A stretch of DNA of 64,000 bases from CADEEN01 sp040384625 (GCA_040384625.1 JAZKIW010000111.1:1-64000), one strand, 5' to 3'. Numbered from the stretch's first letter, positions 17,051 to 27,478 are shown. The notes: generated by a model from the sequence alone, not told the origin. Numbers and translations: made by a program.

Positions 17051-17078
17051 TTATCGGCATCACCGGCGCCCGACTTGA
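17051..17078 (-). promoter_or_regulatory. Distal sigma-28 (FliA) type promoter of the flagellin pair
   Basis: The minus strand reads TCAAG, 15 nt, GCCGATAA, with a perfect -10 element. It lies just beyond the histidine-kinase stop codon and points to the flagellin genes; together with the proximal site it makes a tandem promoter. The remaining bases of 16755-17083 hold no gene I can support. Confidence 0.7.
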
Positions 17079-17083
17079 GGGCC

Positions 17084-18906
<1,823 letters not shown>

Positions 18907-18910
<4 letters not shown>

Positions 18911-19410
18911 ACCAGCTCGATCGAACGCAGCTGCCAGATGCAGCGGCTGAAATACACCGCGTTGCGCAGCTGCGGTTGCGCATCGAACGGGTACATCACG
19001 AACAGCGGCCCCTTCTCGCGCACGCTCATCGGCTTGCGGTCAAGTTGGCGCGCCAGCACCACGTCGTAGCGCTGCACATCGTCGAAGGGGATTTCGACGC
19101 GGTAGTCGTTCAGTGCCACCAGACGCAGGGCGCGGCCCTTGGCGCCGGCCGCCGCCAGCACATCGCGCAACAGGGGGCCACTGAAGCTGCGCGCTGCGCT
19201 GTACCAGGGCGTCTCGGTGTGAACGTTGCGCTGCGGCAGTCGCTCGAGCATGCCCATGTCGAAGTCTGCCCGGCCTTCGCGGTTGGGCAGGGTGACGGCA
19301 CCGCTGATGGTCAGCACGACGCTGCCGCTGGGGGCATCCAGCGCCGATGCCCGCGCGGCCAGTCCGAGCAAGGGGGCCGCGCACAGGAGCCGGCGACGCA
19401 ACAGACTCAT
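18907..19410 (-). CDS. Small secreted protein of the molybdopterin-dependent oxidoreductase fold
   Basis: The 167-residue product has a hydrophobic signal sequence (MSLLRRRLLCAAPLLGLAAR) and then one domain resembling the sulfite-oxidase/YedY catalytic fold: VVLTISGAVTLPNREGRADF, SFSGPLLRDVLAAAGAKGRA and the late GPLFVMYPFD segment. The molybdenum-ligating cysteine of true enzymes is not visible (the only mature Cys is near the C-terminus, in SRCIWQL), so it is probably a ligand or cofactor binder rather than an oxidoreductase. Stop and start overlap with the hybrid kinase (ATGA), which makes a periplasmic partner role for the kinase plausible (inference). Confidence 0.78.
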
Positions 19411-19537
19411 CGAACCCTCGAGAGATGGAGGTGCGGGATTCTAGGGGCCTGCCAGAGGTGCTCCCGGCGTGGCGTATGCCGCAGCATCGGGCACCACGAC
19501 CGGCGTGCCGGCAGGCCGGTCAAGTAAGCTCGAACTC

Positions 19538-21235
19538 ATGTCCGAGGCCGCGCCGCCGCTGTTGTCTGCCGATGCCCCAGAGGCTCTCGCGGTCGGGACT
19601 CGCGTGGCCGAGTTCGAAGTGCGGCGGGTGCTCGGCAGCGGTGGCTTCGGCATCGTGTACCTGGCCTGGGACCACGCCCTCGAGCGCGAGGTCGCGCTGA
19701 AGGAGTACATGCCCGGAACCCTGGCCGGCCGCGGCGCGGGGCTGCTGGTGTCGGTGCGCTCGAAAGCCACCGCCGACACCTTTGCGCTGGGCCTGCGCTC
19801 GTTCATCAACGAAGGGCGGCTGCTGGCGCGCTTCGACCACCCGTCGCTGGTCAAGGTCTACCGCTTCTGGGAGGACAACGGCACGGCCTACATGGTCATG
19901 CCCTACTACCAGGGCCGCACGCTGCGCCAGGCGCGCCAGGGCATGGTCGTGCCGCCGGGCGAGGGTGCGTGCCGGCGTGTGCTCGACGCGCTGCTGTCGG
20001 CGCTGGAGACCCTGCACCGCGAGGGCGTCTACCACCGCGACATCGCGCCCGACAACATCCTGCTCGGCGACGACGGCCTGCCGGTGCTGCTCGACTTCGG
20101 CGCCGCGCGCCGCGTGCTCGGCGACCGCACCCAAGCCCTGACCTCGATCATGAAGCCACACTACGCGCCGCTCGAGCAGTACGCCGATGCCAGCGCGATG
20201 CGTCAGGGCCCGTGGACCGATCTGTACGCCCTGGGTGGCACGATGTACTTCCTGCTCACCGCGCAGGAGCCGGTGGCGGCCGCCTCGCGTGCCCTGCACG
20301 ACGACCAGCCGCGCCTGGCCGAGCTGCGACCGCGTGACTGCACACAGGGTTTCCTGTCCGCGATCGACTGGATGCTGGCCCTGAAGCCGCCGGAGCGCCC
20401 GCAGAGCGTGCACATGCTGCGCGACGTACTCGAGGGCCGCATCACGCTGCCTGGGCGCGCTGCCGCAGACAAGACCGCGCCCGGCGTGGCCGCGCGCCTC
20501 GGCACGGTGGCGGGTGCCGCGGTGCGCACCGACATCGACCCCAGCGAGCCGGTGCACAGCGGCGCGCGCGCCGACGACGATGCAGCCGCTGCGGCGGCGA
20601 CTGCCGCCAAGGCGGCCGCGATCACCTTGATCCAGGTCGCGCCGATGCCGGCGCTCGCGCCCGCGGCCCCGGTTGCGACGGCGAGTGCCGCGCCGGTCGC
20701 ACCGGCCGCGTCGGCGCCGCGTCAGCCATCCAGGATGTTGGGCCTGCTCGGCGCGCTGGTGTGCCTAAACCTTCTGGCCTGGTGGTGGTTCACCCGGCCG
20801 TCGCCGAGCGAGGCGGCCCAGCCGCCAGTGGCGGCGACGCTGGAGGCGCCCGCGCCAGCGTCGCTGCCGACCGGCAAGGCGGCCCCCGTCGTCACTGCCG
20901 CACCGGCGCCCGAAGGCCCGGCCTCGGAAACCATCCTGTCGGTCCTGCCGGCGCGCCCCGTGCCGGCGCGCCCGGCGGCAGCGGCGAGCGAGCCAGCGCC
21001 GCGGCCGATCGAGGCCGCCGCGCCCGTGCGCCCGCGCGCCAACAACGACCCCGCCCCCCCTGCCGCGGCGGCGCTGCCTGCCGCGGCGCTCGGGCCACGT
21101 GCGCGCTGCGGCGAGCGCAACTTCCTGTCGATGCTGATCTGCGTCAAGCGCGAGTGCGACGATCCGGCGCTGCATGGCCACGCCGAGTGCGTGAAGATGC
21201 GCGAGCAGGAAGCGATCCAGCGCGGACGCCAGTGA
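19538..21235 (+). CDS. Membrane-anchored serine/threonine protein kinase
   Basis: A Hanks-type kinase of about 565 residues. The kinase domain occupies roughly residues 20-300: glycine loop VLGSGGFGIVYLA, ATP Lys in VALKEYMP, catalytic loop YHRDIAPDNILL (with Ala where most Ser/Thr kinases have Lys), and LLDFGAARRV. A Pro/Ala-rich linker follows, one transmembrane helix near MLGLLGALVCLNLLAWWWF, a second low-complexity stretch, and a C-terminal segment with four cysteines (RCGERNF, LICVKREC, HAECVKM) that would be periplasmic. Start at 19538 is used because upstream in-frame residues look non-coding. No phosphatase gene is adjacent. Confidence 0.9.
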   Translation: MSEAAPPLLSADAPEALAVGTRVAEFEVRRVLGSGGFGIVYLAWDHALEREVALKEYMPGTLAGRGAGLLVSVRSKATADTFALGLRSFINEGRLLARFDHPSLVKVYRFWEDNGTAYMVMPYYQGRTLRQARQGMVVPPGEGACRRVLDALLSALETLHREGVYHRDIAPDNILLGDDGLPVLLDFGAARRVLGDRTQALTSIMKPHYAPLEQYADASAMRQGPWTDLYALGGTMYFLLTAQEPVAAASRALHDDQPRLAELRPRDCTQGFLSAIDWMLALKPPERPQSVHMLRDVLEGRITLPGRAAADKTAPGVAARLGTVAGAAVRTDIDPSEPVHSGARADDDAAAAAATAAKAAAITLIQVAPMPALAPAAPVATASAAPVAPAASAPRQPSRMLGLLGALVCLNLLAWWWFTRPSPSEAAQPPVAATLEAPAPASLPTGKAAPVVTAAPAPEGPASETILSVLPARPVPARPAAAASEPAPRPIEAAAPVRPRANNDPAPPAAAALPAAALGPRARCGERNFLSMLICVKRECDDPALHGHAECVKMREQEAIQRGRQ

Positions 21236-21236
21236 C

Positions 21237-21258
21237 GGGCCGGCGCCAGGGTCGGCCC
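21237..21258. terminator. Possible hairpin between convergent kinase and DUF924 genes
   Basis: GGGCCG and CGGCCC form a 6-bp stem in the 37-base gap between two convergent genes. There is no U tract, so this is a weak call based mainly on position. Confidence 0.3.
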
Positions 21259-21272
21259 GGCGTGACCTCGCC

Positions 21273-21866
21273 CTAGAACGACGAACCCGGCTGCTGCAGG
21301 AACGCGATTTCCTCGGCCGTCGAGGCGCGGCCCAGCAGTGCGTTGCGGTGCGGGAAGCGACCGAATCGCGCGACGATGTCGTGGTGCCGCTGCGCCCACT
21401 CGAGCAGGCCGGCCAGCGCCGGCTCGTCACGGCCGAGCTGTTCGAACAACTGCAGCGACGTGTGCTGGTGCGCCAGGTCTTCGGCGTGTTCGAAGGGCAG
21501 GTAGCAGAACTGGCGCTGCACGCCGCTGAGTTCGCGGTCCAGGCCGCTGGCGACGAGGGCGCGCGCCGTCTGCAGGGCCAACGCATCACCAGCGAAGGCG
21601 CGGACGCTGCCGCGAAAGGCGTTGCGCGTGAACTGGTCGAGCACGATCACGCGCGCCAGTGCCGGCAGTGGCGCCAGCGGTGGCGCGGCCCAGTCGTCGA
21701 TGGCGCCGTTCAGCGCGCGCTCGATCAGGCTGCCGAAGCGCTCTGCGATGGCGGCATCGAAAGTATCGTCCTTGCGAAACCACTGCGGCCGGGTCTGCGC
21801 GTGGCCCGGGTCGTCGGGCGCGCCGAACCAGAAGTCGAGCACGGCCTGGGCGGTGGGTGGCATCAC
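21273..21866 (-). CDS. DUF924 family protein
   Basis: The 197-residue helical protein carries family features: AVLDFWFGAPDDPGHAQTRP near the N-terminus, RVIVLDQFTRNAFRGS and FCYLPFEHAEDLAHQ. DUF924 proteins have a TPR-like helical fold and no settled biochemical role. It is 5 nt upstream-adjacent to the end of the Bug receptor gene on the same strand, but a shared function is not apparent. Confidence 0.9.
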   Translation of the reverse strand: MMPPTAQAVLDFWFGAPDDPGHAQTRPQWFRKDDTFDAAIAERFGSLIERALNGAIDDWAAPPLAPLPALARVIVLDQFTRNAFRGSVRAFAGDALALQTARALVASGLDRELSGVQRQFCYLPFEHAEDLAHQHTSLQLFEQLGRDEPALAGLLEWAQRHHDIVARFGRFPHRNALLGRASTAEEIAFLQQPGSSF

Positions 21867-21871
21867 GGCCT

Positions 21872-22843
21872 TCAGTCCAGCTTGGTGCCCGAGTCCTTGA
21901 CCACCTTGGCCCAGCGCGGCATCTCGGCGGCCAGGAACTTGCTGAAGTCGTCGGCACCGAGGAAGGCCGGATCCGCGCCTTGGGTCACCATGCGGCTGCG
22001 CACATCGGGTGTGTCGAGCGTGGCCTTGAAGGCGGCCGAGAGCTTGTCGACGGCGGCTTTGGGCGTACCTGCAGGCGCCAGCACACCGTAGAAGCCGACC
22101 ACCTCGAAGTTCTTCAGCCCGGCCTCGATCATCGTCGGCACTTCGGGCAGGGCGGCGTTGCGCTCACGGCTGGTGACGGCCAGCGCGCGCAGCTTGCCGG
22201 CCTTGACGTACTGCGCCGCCTGCGGGATCGATTCGGCCATCAGCTGCACCTGGCCGGCCATCAGGTCGGTGAAGGCCGGCGCGCTGCCACGGTAGGGGAT
22301 GTGGACGATGAAAGTGCCCGTGGCCTGCTTGAACATCTCCGGCACCAGGTGGCTGATGCCGCCATTGCCGGCCGAGCCGTAGTTCAGCCGCCCCGGGCTG
22401 GCCTTGGCCAGGGCCACCAGTTCGGTCACGTTGCGCGCCTTGACGTCGGGGTGCACCACCAGGGCCAACGGTTGTTGCGCGGTGCGCGCGATCGGCACGA
22501 AGTCGCGCAGGGTCTGGTACGGCAGCTTGGCGTAGACGGCCGGGTTGATGACCATCGTGCCGGTGTTGGCCATCAGCAGGGTGTGGCCGTCGGCCTCGCT
22601 CTTGGCCACGAACTCGGCCCCCACGGTGCCACCCGCGCCGGCGCGGTAGTCGATGATCACCGGCTGGCCGAGCGACTGGCCCAGGCGCTCGGCCAGCAGC
22701 CGGGCATGGGCATCGAGCGGCCCGCCAGCCGGGAAGCCGATGATGATCTTCACTGGCTTGCTTGGAAAGGCCTGGGCCGACGCGAGCATCGGCGTGGCCA
22801 GCAGGAGCAGCAGGGCCCAGCGGCGGCAGATGGTCGGTCGCAT
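21872..22843 (-). CDS. Bug-family (TctC) tripartite tricarboxylate transporter substrate-binding protein
   Basis: The 323-residue periplasmic receptor has a signal peptide (RWALLLLLATPMLASAQA), then FPSKPVKIIIGFPAGGPLD, IDYRAGAGGTVGAEFVAKS and the VPTMIEAGL signature. Bug proteins bind small carboxylates or amides for TTT transport or sensing and are hugely expanded in Burkholderiales; most, like this one, have no membrane components nearby. The ligand cannot be told from sequence. Confidence 0.93.
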   Translation of the reverse strand: MRPTICRRWALLLLLATPMLASAQAFPSKPVKIIIGFPAGGPLDAHARLLAERLGQSLGQPVIIDYRAGAGGTVGAEFVAKSEADGHTLLMANTGTMVINPAVYAKLPYQTLRDFVPIARTAQQPLALVVHPDVKARNVTELVALAKASPGRLNYGSAGNGGISHLVPEMFKQATGTFIVHIPYRGSAPAFTDLMAGQVQLMAESIPQAAQYVKAGKLRALAVTSRERNAALPEVPTMIEAGLKNFEVVGFYGVLAPAGTPKAAVDKLSAAFKATLDTPDVRSRMVTQGADPAFLGADDFSKFLAAEMPRWAKVVKDSGTKLD

Positions 22844-22869
22844 CTTCGGTCTCCGTTCTTAGAGTGGTA

Positions 22870-23166
22870 TCAGCGCGCGAGCAGGTCGAGCGTTTCGGGG
22901 TGGCGCTGCATGTAGCGCGCGACGTAGCTGCACGTCGGCTGGACGCGCCAGCCTTCGCGGCGCGCATGGGCCAGCGCCTCGGCCACCAGGGCCGCCGCGA
23001 TGCCGTGGCCTTCGAGCGGGCGAGGGACGTAGGTGTGGTGCATGGTCATCAGCGTGCCGGCCAAGTGGTAGTCGGCCACGCAGGTCTGTCCGGCGACATG
23101 GGCCATGAAGCGTGATCCGGCCAGGTCGTGTTCGACCTTCGGTGCCGTGTCGAGGGGTGACGACAT
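22870..23166 (-). CDS. GNAT-like small N-acetyltransferase (Gcn5-related, YjdJ type)
   Basis: The 98-residue product is a compact acetyltransferase of the PF14542 type: DYHLAGTLMTMHHTYVPRPL, then the acetyl-CoA loop EGHGIAAALVAEALAHARRE and CSYVARYMQRHPE with a conserved Cys. Length fits this minimal family. It lies 15 nt downstream of yaeQ on the same strand. Confidence 0.88.
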   Translation of the reverse strand: MSSPLDTAPKVEHDLAGSRFMAHVAGQTCVADYHLAGTLMTMHHTYVPRPLEGHGIAAALVAEALAHARREGWRVQPTCSYVARYMQRHPETLDLLAR

Positions 23167-23181
23167 GCGTTCGATCCGGGT

Positions 23182-23742
23182 TTATGCGGGTTGGCCCAGC
23201 AGCGGCTGCAGACCCAGCTCGACGGTGCGCTGCCCGTCGTTGAACCACACCAGGCCGTCCTGAACCGTGACTTGGATCTGCATCGAGCGCTGGGACAGTG
23301 CCGCCAGCGCAGCGCTCTGTTCGGCCGGCAACTGCCATACCGACAGGCGATCGGTGCGCGTGAGCTTGTTCTTCACCCCGGCCCACCAGATCGGCGTGCT
23401 GGCGCTGTAGGAAATGAACGTGGCCTGCTCGGCGCGCGAGGCGGCGCGGAGCATGCGGCGCTCGTCGGGCTGGCCGACCTCGATCCAGTGCACCAGCTGG
23501 CCAGAGAGGTCCAACTGCCAGAGGTCGGGCTCGTCGGTGTCGGCCAGACCGCGCGCGAACACCAGGTCGCCGCGGTGGTTGTCGGCCGGCACGTTGAGGG
23601 CGAAGGCCAGCAGCCGCACCATCATGCGTTCTTCGGTCTCGGACGGGTGCTGCGCCAAGGTGAGTGCGTGGTCGCCATAGATCCCACGGTCCATGTCGGC
23701 GATCTGCAGTTGCGCTTTGAAGATGGTTGCTTTGAGGGCCAT
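23182..23742 (-). CDS. yaeQ: YaeQ family protein
   Basis: The 186-residue product begins MALKATIFKAQLQIADMDRG, followed by TLAQHPSETEERMMVRLLAF and DLVFARGLADTDEPDLWQ, all signatures of YaeQ, a PD-(D/E)XK nuclease-fold protein of unclear role. The start at 23742 is chosen because the longer frame adds only Arg-rich, unlikely residues. Confidence 0.94.
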   Translation of the reverse strand: MALKATIFKAQLQIADMDRGIYGDHALTLAQHPSETEERMMVRLLAFALNVPADNHRGDLVFARGLADTDEPDLWQLDLSGQLVHWIEVGQPDERRMLRAASRAEQATFISYSASTPIWWAGVKNKLTRTDRLSVWQLPAEQSAALAALSQRSMQIQVTVQDGLVWFNDGQRTVELGLQPLLGQPA

Positions 23743-23855
23743 GGGGCGCCGACTGTGCCACAAGCTCTGTGGCCGGGCCGCCCTATGCAATCGACGGCAT
23801 ATCGCCAGCGGCACCCGGCTTGCCAACAATCGCCCCCAAGTGAAGAAGGATTGGC

Positions 23856-24575
23856 ATGGGTGGCGGTTTCGCCGACAGCCTGGGCGCAGCGTGGGCCCTG
23901 GTGATGAATTTCGACATGCGCCTGGCGCAGATCGTGGCCTTGTCGCTGGGCGTCAGTGCGAGCGCCTGCATCCTGGCCGCGGGCTTCGGCATGGCCGGCG
24001 GTGCGTGGCTGGCGGTCGCTCGCTTTCCCGGCCACCGCGCCATCGTCGCTGCGCTGAACACCCTGTTGGCGCTGCCGTCGGTGGTCGTTGGCCTGGTGGT
24101 CTACCTGCTGCTCTCGCGTTCCGGGCCGCTCGGCGCCTGGGGCATCCTGTTCACGCCGCGGGCGATGGTGGTGGCGCAGACCATCCTGGTCTTTCCGGTC
24201 GTTGCCGCGCTGACGCGCCAGCTCATCGCCGACGCCTGGCGCGGCAATGGCGAACAGTTGCGCTCGATGGGTGCCAGGCCGCTGGCCAGCGCCGGCCTGC
24301 TGCTGTTGCACGAACGTCTGGCCCTGGTGACGGTCATGCTGACGGCGTTCGGCCGCGCGATCAGCGAGGTCGGTGCGGTGATGATCGTCGGCGGCAACAT
24401 CGAAGGCGTCACGCGGGTGATGACCACCGCCATCGCGCTGGAGACCAGCAAGGGCGACCTGCCGCTGGCGCTCGGCCTGGGCATCGTGCTGCTGGCCCTG
24501 GTCGGCGCCATCAATGCGCTGATCGCCCTGGTGCAGCGGCGCCAGGGCGCGCACGCCGAGGCGGTGGGTAAATGA
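23856..24575 (+). CDS. tupB: Tungstate ABC transporter permease TupB
   Basis: A 239-residue inner-membrane permease with about five transmembrane helices and the binding-protein-dependent transport signature EQLRSMGARPLASAGLLLLH near the EAA loop. The family match to TupB-type permeases rests on length, the ISEVGAVMIVGGNIEG segment and the following ATPase and tungstate-binding protein genes. It opens the plus-strand operon. Confidence 0.92.
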   Translation: MGGGFADSLGAAWALVMNFDMRLAQIVALSLGVSASACILAAGFGMAGGAWLAVARFPGHRAIVAALNTLLALPSVVVGLVVYLLLSRSGPLGAWGILFTPRAMVVAQTILVFPVVAALTRQLIADAWRGNGEQLRSMGARPLASAGLLLLHERLALVTVMLTAFGRAISEVGAVMIVGGNIEGVTRVMTTAIALETSKGDLPLALGLGIVLLALVGAINALIALVQRRQGAHAEAVGK

Positions 24576-24630
24576 GCCGCTCTGCCGCTCCCGAGGCGAA
24601 CAGCGCAGTGCGAAGCGCGGAGCTTGACCG

Positions 24631-25344
24631 ATGAGCGCGGTGCTGATCGAGGTGCAGCGTGCCAGCGTGCGCTTCGGCGCGCTGACTGCGCTGGCCGACG
24701 TCAGCTTCGCGCTGCGGGCGAGCGAGCGCGTGGCCCTGGTGGGGGCCAACGGATCGGGCAAGACGACCCTGCTGCGCCTGTTGCACGGCCAGCTCGCGCA
24801 CGAGGGCGAGCGCCGCACCATCGTCGATGCGCGCGGGCGCGAGCCGGCGCAGGCGATGGTCTTCCAGCGCCCCTTCCTGCTGCGCTTGTCGGTGTGGCAC
24901 AACCTGCTGCTCGCGTTGTGGCTGGCCGGCGTGCCGCGCGCGCAACGCGCGGCGCAGGCGCACCAGGCCCTGAAGCGCGTCGGCCTGGCCGATCAGCGCG
25001 ACCGGCCAGCGCGCGTGCTGTCGGGCGGCCAGCAGCAGCGCCTGGCGCTGGCGCGCGCCTGGGCCGTGCGGCCGACGGTGCTGTTTCTGGACGAACCGAC
25101 GGCCAGCCTCGACCCCGGCGCCAAGCGCGAAGTCGAGCAACTGATCGCCGCCTTCGCGCAAGAGGGCATGGCCGTAGTAATGAGCACGCACAACCTCGGC
25201 CAGGCCAAGCGCCTGGCGACGCGGGTGGTCTACCTCGAAGGCGGGCGCCTGATCGTCGACCTGCCCACCGCATCGTTTTTCAACCAATCGCTGCCTGAAC
25301 CGGCGGCGGCTTTCGTCAAAGGGGAATTGGGATGGTCAACATGA
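24631..25344 (+). CDS. tupC: Tungstate ABC transporter ATP-binding protein TupC
   Basis: A 237-residue ABC ATPase: Walker A GANGSGKTTLLRLL, ABC signature VLSGGQQQRLALARAWAV, Walker B VLFLDEPTASLDPG and the switch His in VMSTHNLGQA. It lies 55 nt after tupB and overlaps tupA. It powers uptake of the oxyanion delivered by TupA. Confidence 0.93.
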   Translation: MSAVLIEVQRASVRFGALTALADVSFALRASERVALVGANGSGKTTLLRLLHGQLAHEGERRTIVDARGREPAQAMVFQRPFLLRLSVWHNLLLALWLAGVPRAQRAAQAHQALKRVGLADQRDRPARVLSGGQQQRLALARAWAVRPTVLFLDEPTASLDPGAKREVEQLIAAFAQEGMAVVMSTHNLGQAKRLATRVVYLEGGRLIVDLPTASFFNQSLPEPAAAFVKGELGWST

Positions 25345-26156
25345 TGAAGCGTCGAATCTGGATCGTGGGCCTGCTGCTCGCCTGGGCTGCGGGTGCGCCG
25401 GCGCAAGAGCGCTTCATCGTGATGGCCTCGACCACCAGCACCGAGCAGTCGGGCTTGTTCGCGCACCTGCTGCCGGCCTTCAAGGCGGCCAGCGGCATCG
25501 ACATCCGGGTCGTCGCGCTCGGCACCGGCCAGGCGCTGGATGCCGCGCGCCGCGGCGACGCCGACGTGGTCTTCGTGCACGACCAGGTGGCCGAGGAGAA
25601 GTTCGTGGCCGAGGGCTTCGGCCTGAAGCGACTGCCGGTGATGTACAACGATTTCGTGCTCGTCGGCCCGAAGGCCGACCCGGCCGGCGTGAAGGGCCAG
25701 GACATCGTCGCCGCCCTCGGCAAGCTGGCGGCGCAGGGCACGCCCTTCATCTCGCGCGGCGACAAGAGCGGCACCCATGCTGCCGAGTTGCGCTACTGGA
25801 AGATGGCCAACGTCGACGCCGCTGGCGCCCCGTCAAAGGGCTACCAGGCCTGCGGTTGCGGCATGGGCCCGGCGCTGAACATCGCGGCATCGAGCAACGC
25901 CTACGCGCTCACCGATCGCGGCACCTGGCTCAACTTCAAGAACCGCGCCGACCTGGGCATCGTCGTCGAAGGCGACACGCGGCTGTTCAACCAGTACGGC
26001 GTGATGGTCGTCAACCCGGCCAAGCACGCCCACGTCAAGGTCGCATTGGCGCAGTCCTTCGCCGACTGGGTGGTGTCGCCGGCCGGGCAAGCGTCGATTG
26101 CCGGCTACAAGATCGGTGGCGAGCAACTGTTCTTCCCCAATGCCGGTTCGAAGTGA
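25332..26156 (+). CDS. tupA: Tungstate-binding periplasmic protein TupA
   Basis: A 274-residue solute-binding protein with a signal peptide (RRIWIVGLLLAWAAGAPAQ) followed by the oxyanion-binding motif ASTTSTEQSGLF, characteristic of TupA rather than ModA, and FISRGDKSGTHAAEL. TupA binds tungstate with very high affinity and selectivity over molybdate. In-frame ATGs at 25332, 25341 and 25344 are possible; 25341 overlaps the tupC stop as ATGA and is a plausible true start. Confidence 0.93.
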   Translation: MVNMMKRRIWIVGLLLAWAAGAPAQERFIVMASTTSTEQSGLFAHLLPAFKAASGIDIRVVALGTGQALDAARRGDADVVFVHDQVAEEKFVAEGFGLKRLPVMYNDFVLVGPKADPAGVKGQDIVAALGKLAAQGTPFISRGDKSGTHAAELRYWKMANVDAAGAPSKGYQACGCGMGPALNIAASSNAYALTDRGTWLNFKNRADLGIVVEGDTRLFNQYGVMVVNPAKHAHVKVALAQSFADWVVSPAGQASIAGYKIGGEQLFFPNAGSK

Positions 26157-26173
26157 AGCGCGATGAGGGGCCG

Positions 26174-26960
26174 ATGACGCCGCTGGCGCCGGGCGGGGTG
26201 CAGCGCGCAGCGGGCGCCGCGACCGGCAGCCTGGCCGTCATGGCCGCCGGCAGCCTGCGCCGCGCGATGACCGCGCTGGTCGCCGCCTTCGAACTGGCCA
26301 CGCCGGGTCAGCGCGTCAAGCTGGCCTTCGGCGCTTCGGGCTTGCTTCTCGAGCGCATCCGCTATGGCGAGCGCGCCGATGTCTTCGCTTCTGCCAACCT
26401 CGAACATCCGCAGTCCCTGGTCGCCGACGGCGACGCGCGCGACCTGCGCTCGTTCGCACGCAACGAGCTGTGTGCCTTGGTGGCGCCGGGCCTGGCCATC
26501 ACCAGCGACGCGCTTGTCGAGACCATGCTCCATCCAGGCATCCGCGTCGGCACGTCGACGCCCAAGGCCGATCCGTCCGGCGACTACGCCTGGATGTTGT
26601 TCGAGCGCATCGAGCAGGAAGGGCACGCGGGCGCCTTCGCCACGCTCAGCGCCAAGGCACTGCAGCTCACCGGCGGGCCGGACTCCGCGCTGCCGCCGGC
26701 CGATCGCAATGTGTACGCCATGTTGTTGGCCGAGGGCCAGGCCGACATCTTCATTACCTACTGCACGAATGCCCGCCTGGCGCTGGCCGAAGCGCCCGGT
26801 TTGACGCAGGTGCCACTGCCGGAAGGGGCTCAAGGTCAGCGCCAGCTACGGCCTGGCGGTCGCACACGACGCCCCCGCGGCGGCAGACGCCTTCGCCGAC
26901 TTCATGCTCGGCGCCGCCGGGCAGGCCCTGCTGGCCGAACACGGCTTCTCGCCGCCATGA
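26174..26960 (+). pseudogene. ModA-like oxyanion-binding protein gene with a single-base frameshift
   Basis: The first 217 or so codons encode a ModA-type binding protein (SLAVMAAGSLRRAMTALVAA, FGASGLLLERIRYG, and NVYAMLLAEGQADIFITYCT). At the GGGG run at 26825-26828 the frame shifts. Dropping one G restores PLPEGLKVSASYGLAVAHDA and a natural end HGFSPP with TGA at 26958-26960. That stop overlaps the ATG of the next gene as ATGA, the normal coupling for this operon. As written, the frame runs on into the next gene. The product also lacks an obvious signal peptide. Either a real inactivation or an assembly homopolymer error; the intact overlap favours a recent change or error. Confidence 0.85.
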
Positions 26961-27478
26961 CCAGCGGGCTGCGTGCCTGGTTGACGGCGTTCTTGTTGAC
27001 TGCCGGCGCGGTGACGGCGCCGGTCCGCGCTGCCGACGCGCTGGGTGTGCGCATCGACGGCGACGTGCGTCAGACGTTGTCGCTCGGCGCGGCGCAGCTG
27101 CGCAGCTTCGACGCTGCCGCGCAGCGCAGCTACAAGCTCACGCGCGAAGCCAACGGCCAGCAACGCGAAACGACGCTGCGCGGCGTGGCGCTGCGCGCCC
27201 TGCTCGAGCGCGCGGCGCTGGCAGAACGTGACCGGCTCGACTGGCGCAAGACGGTGGTCGTGGTCAGCGCACGCGACGGTTACCGCGTGGTGTTCTCGTG
27301 GCCCGAACTGTTCAACATGGAGGCCGGAAGCGCGGTGATGGTGGCCTACGAGCGCGACGGGCAGGCGCTGGCCGACAGCGAAGGGCCGCTGACGCTGGAG
27401 GCACCGGGCGACACTCGGACCGGTCCGCGCCACGTCCGGTGGCTCGAACGCATCGAGGTCCGGATCCTGCGCGACTGA
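26957..27478 (+). CDS. Small secreted molybdopterin-oxidoreductase-fold protein
   Basis: The 173-residue product starts with a signal peptide (MTSGLRAWLTAFLLTAGAVT, cleavage after ARA/RAADA) and contains one domain like the Moco-binding fold: TTLRGVALRALLERAALAER, KTVVVVSARDGYRVVFSWPE and EGPLTLEAPGDTRTGPRHVR. No cysteine ligand is visible in the domain, so catalysis is unlikely. It is translationally coupled to the ModA-like gene and closes the tungstate transport operon. It is a distant relative of the kinase-coupled protein at 18907-19410. Confidence 0.8.
   Translation: MTSGLRAWLTAFLLTAGAVTAPVRAADALGVRIDGDVRQTLSLGAAQLRSFDAAAQRSYKLTREANGQQRETTLRGVALRALLERAALAERDRLDWRKTVVVVSARDGYRVVFSWPELFNMEAGSAVMVAYERDGQALADSEGPLTLEAPGDTRTGPRHVRWLERIEVRILRD

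Noticed and set aside
22859..23761. 300-codon minus-strand frame across GNAT and yaeQ
   Set aside because: Different frame from two compact genes with clear family motifs; His/Arg/Ala-rich shadow.
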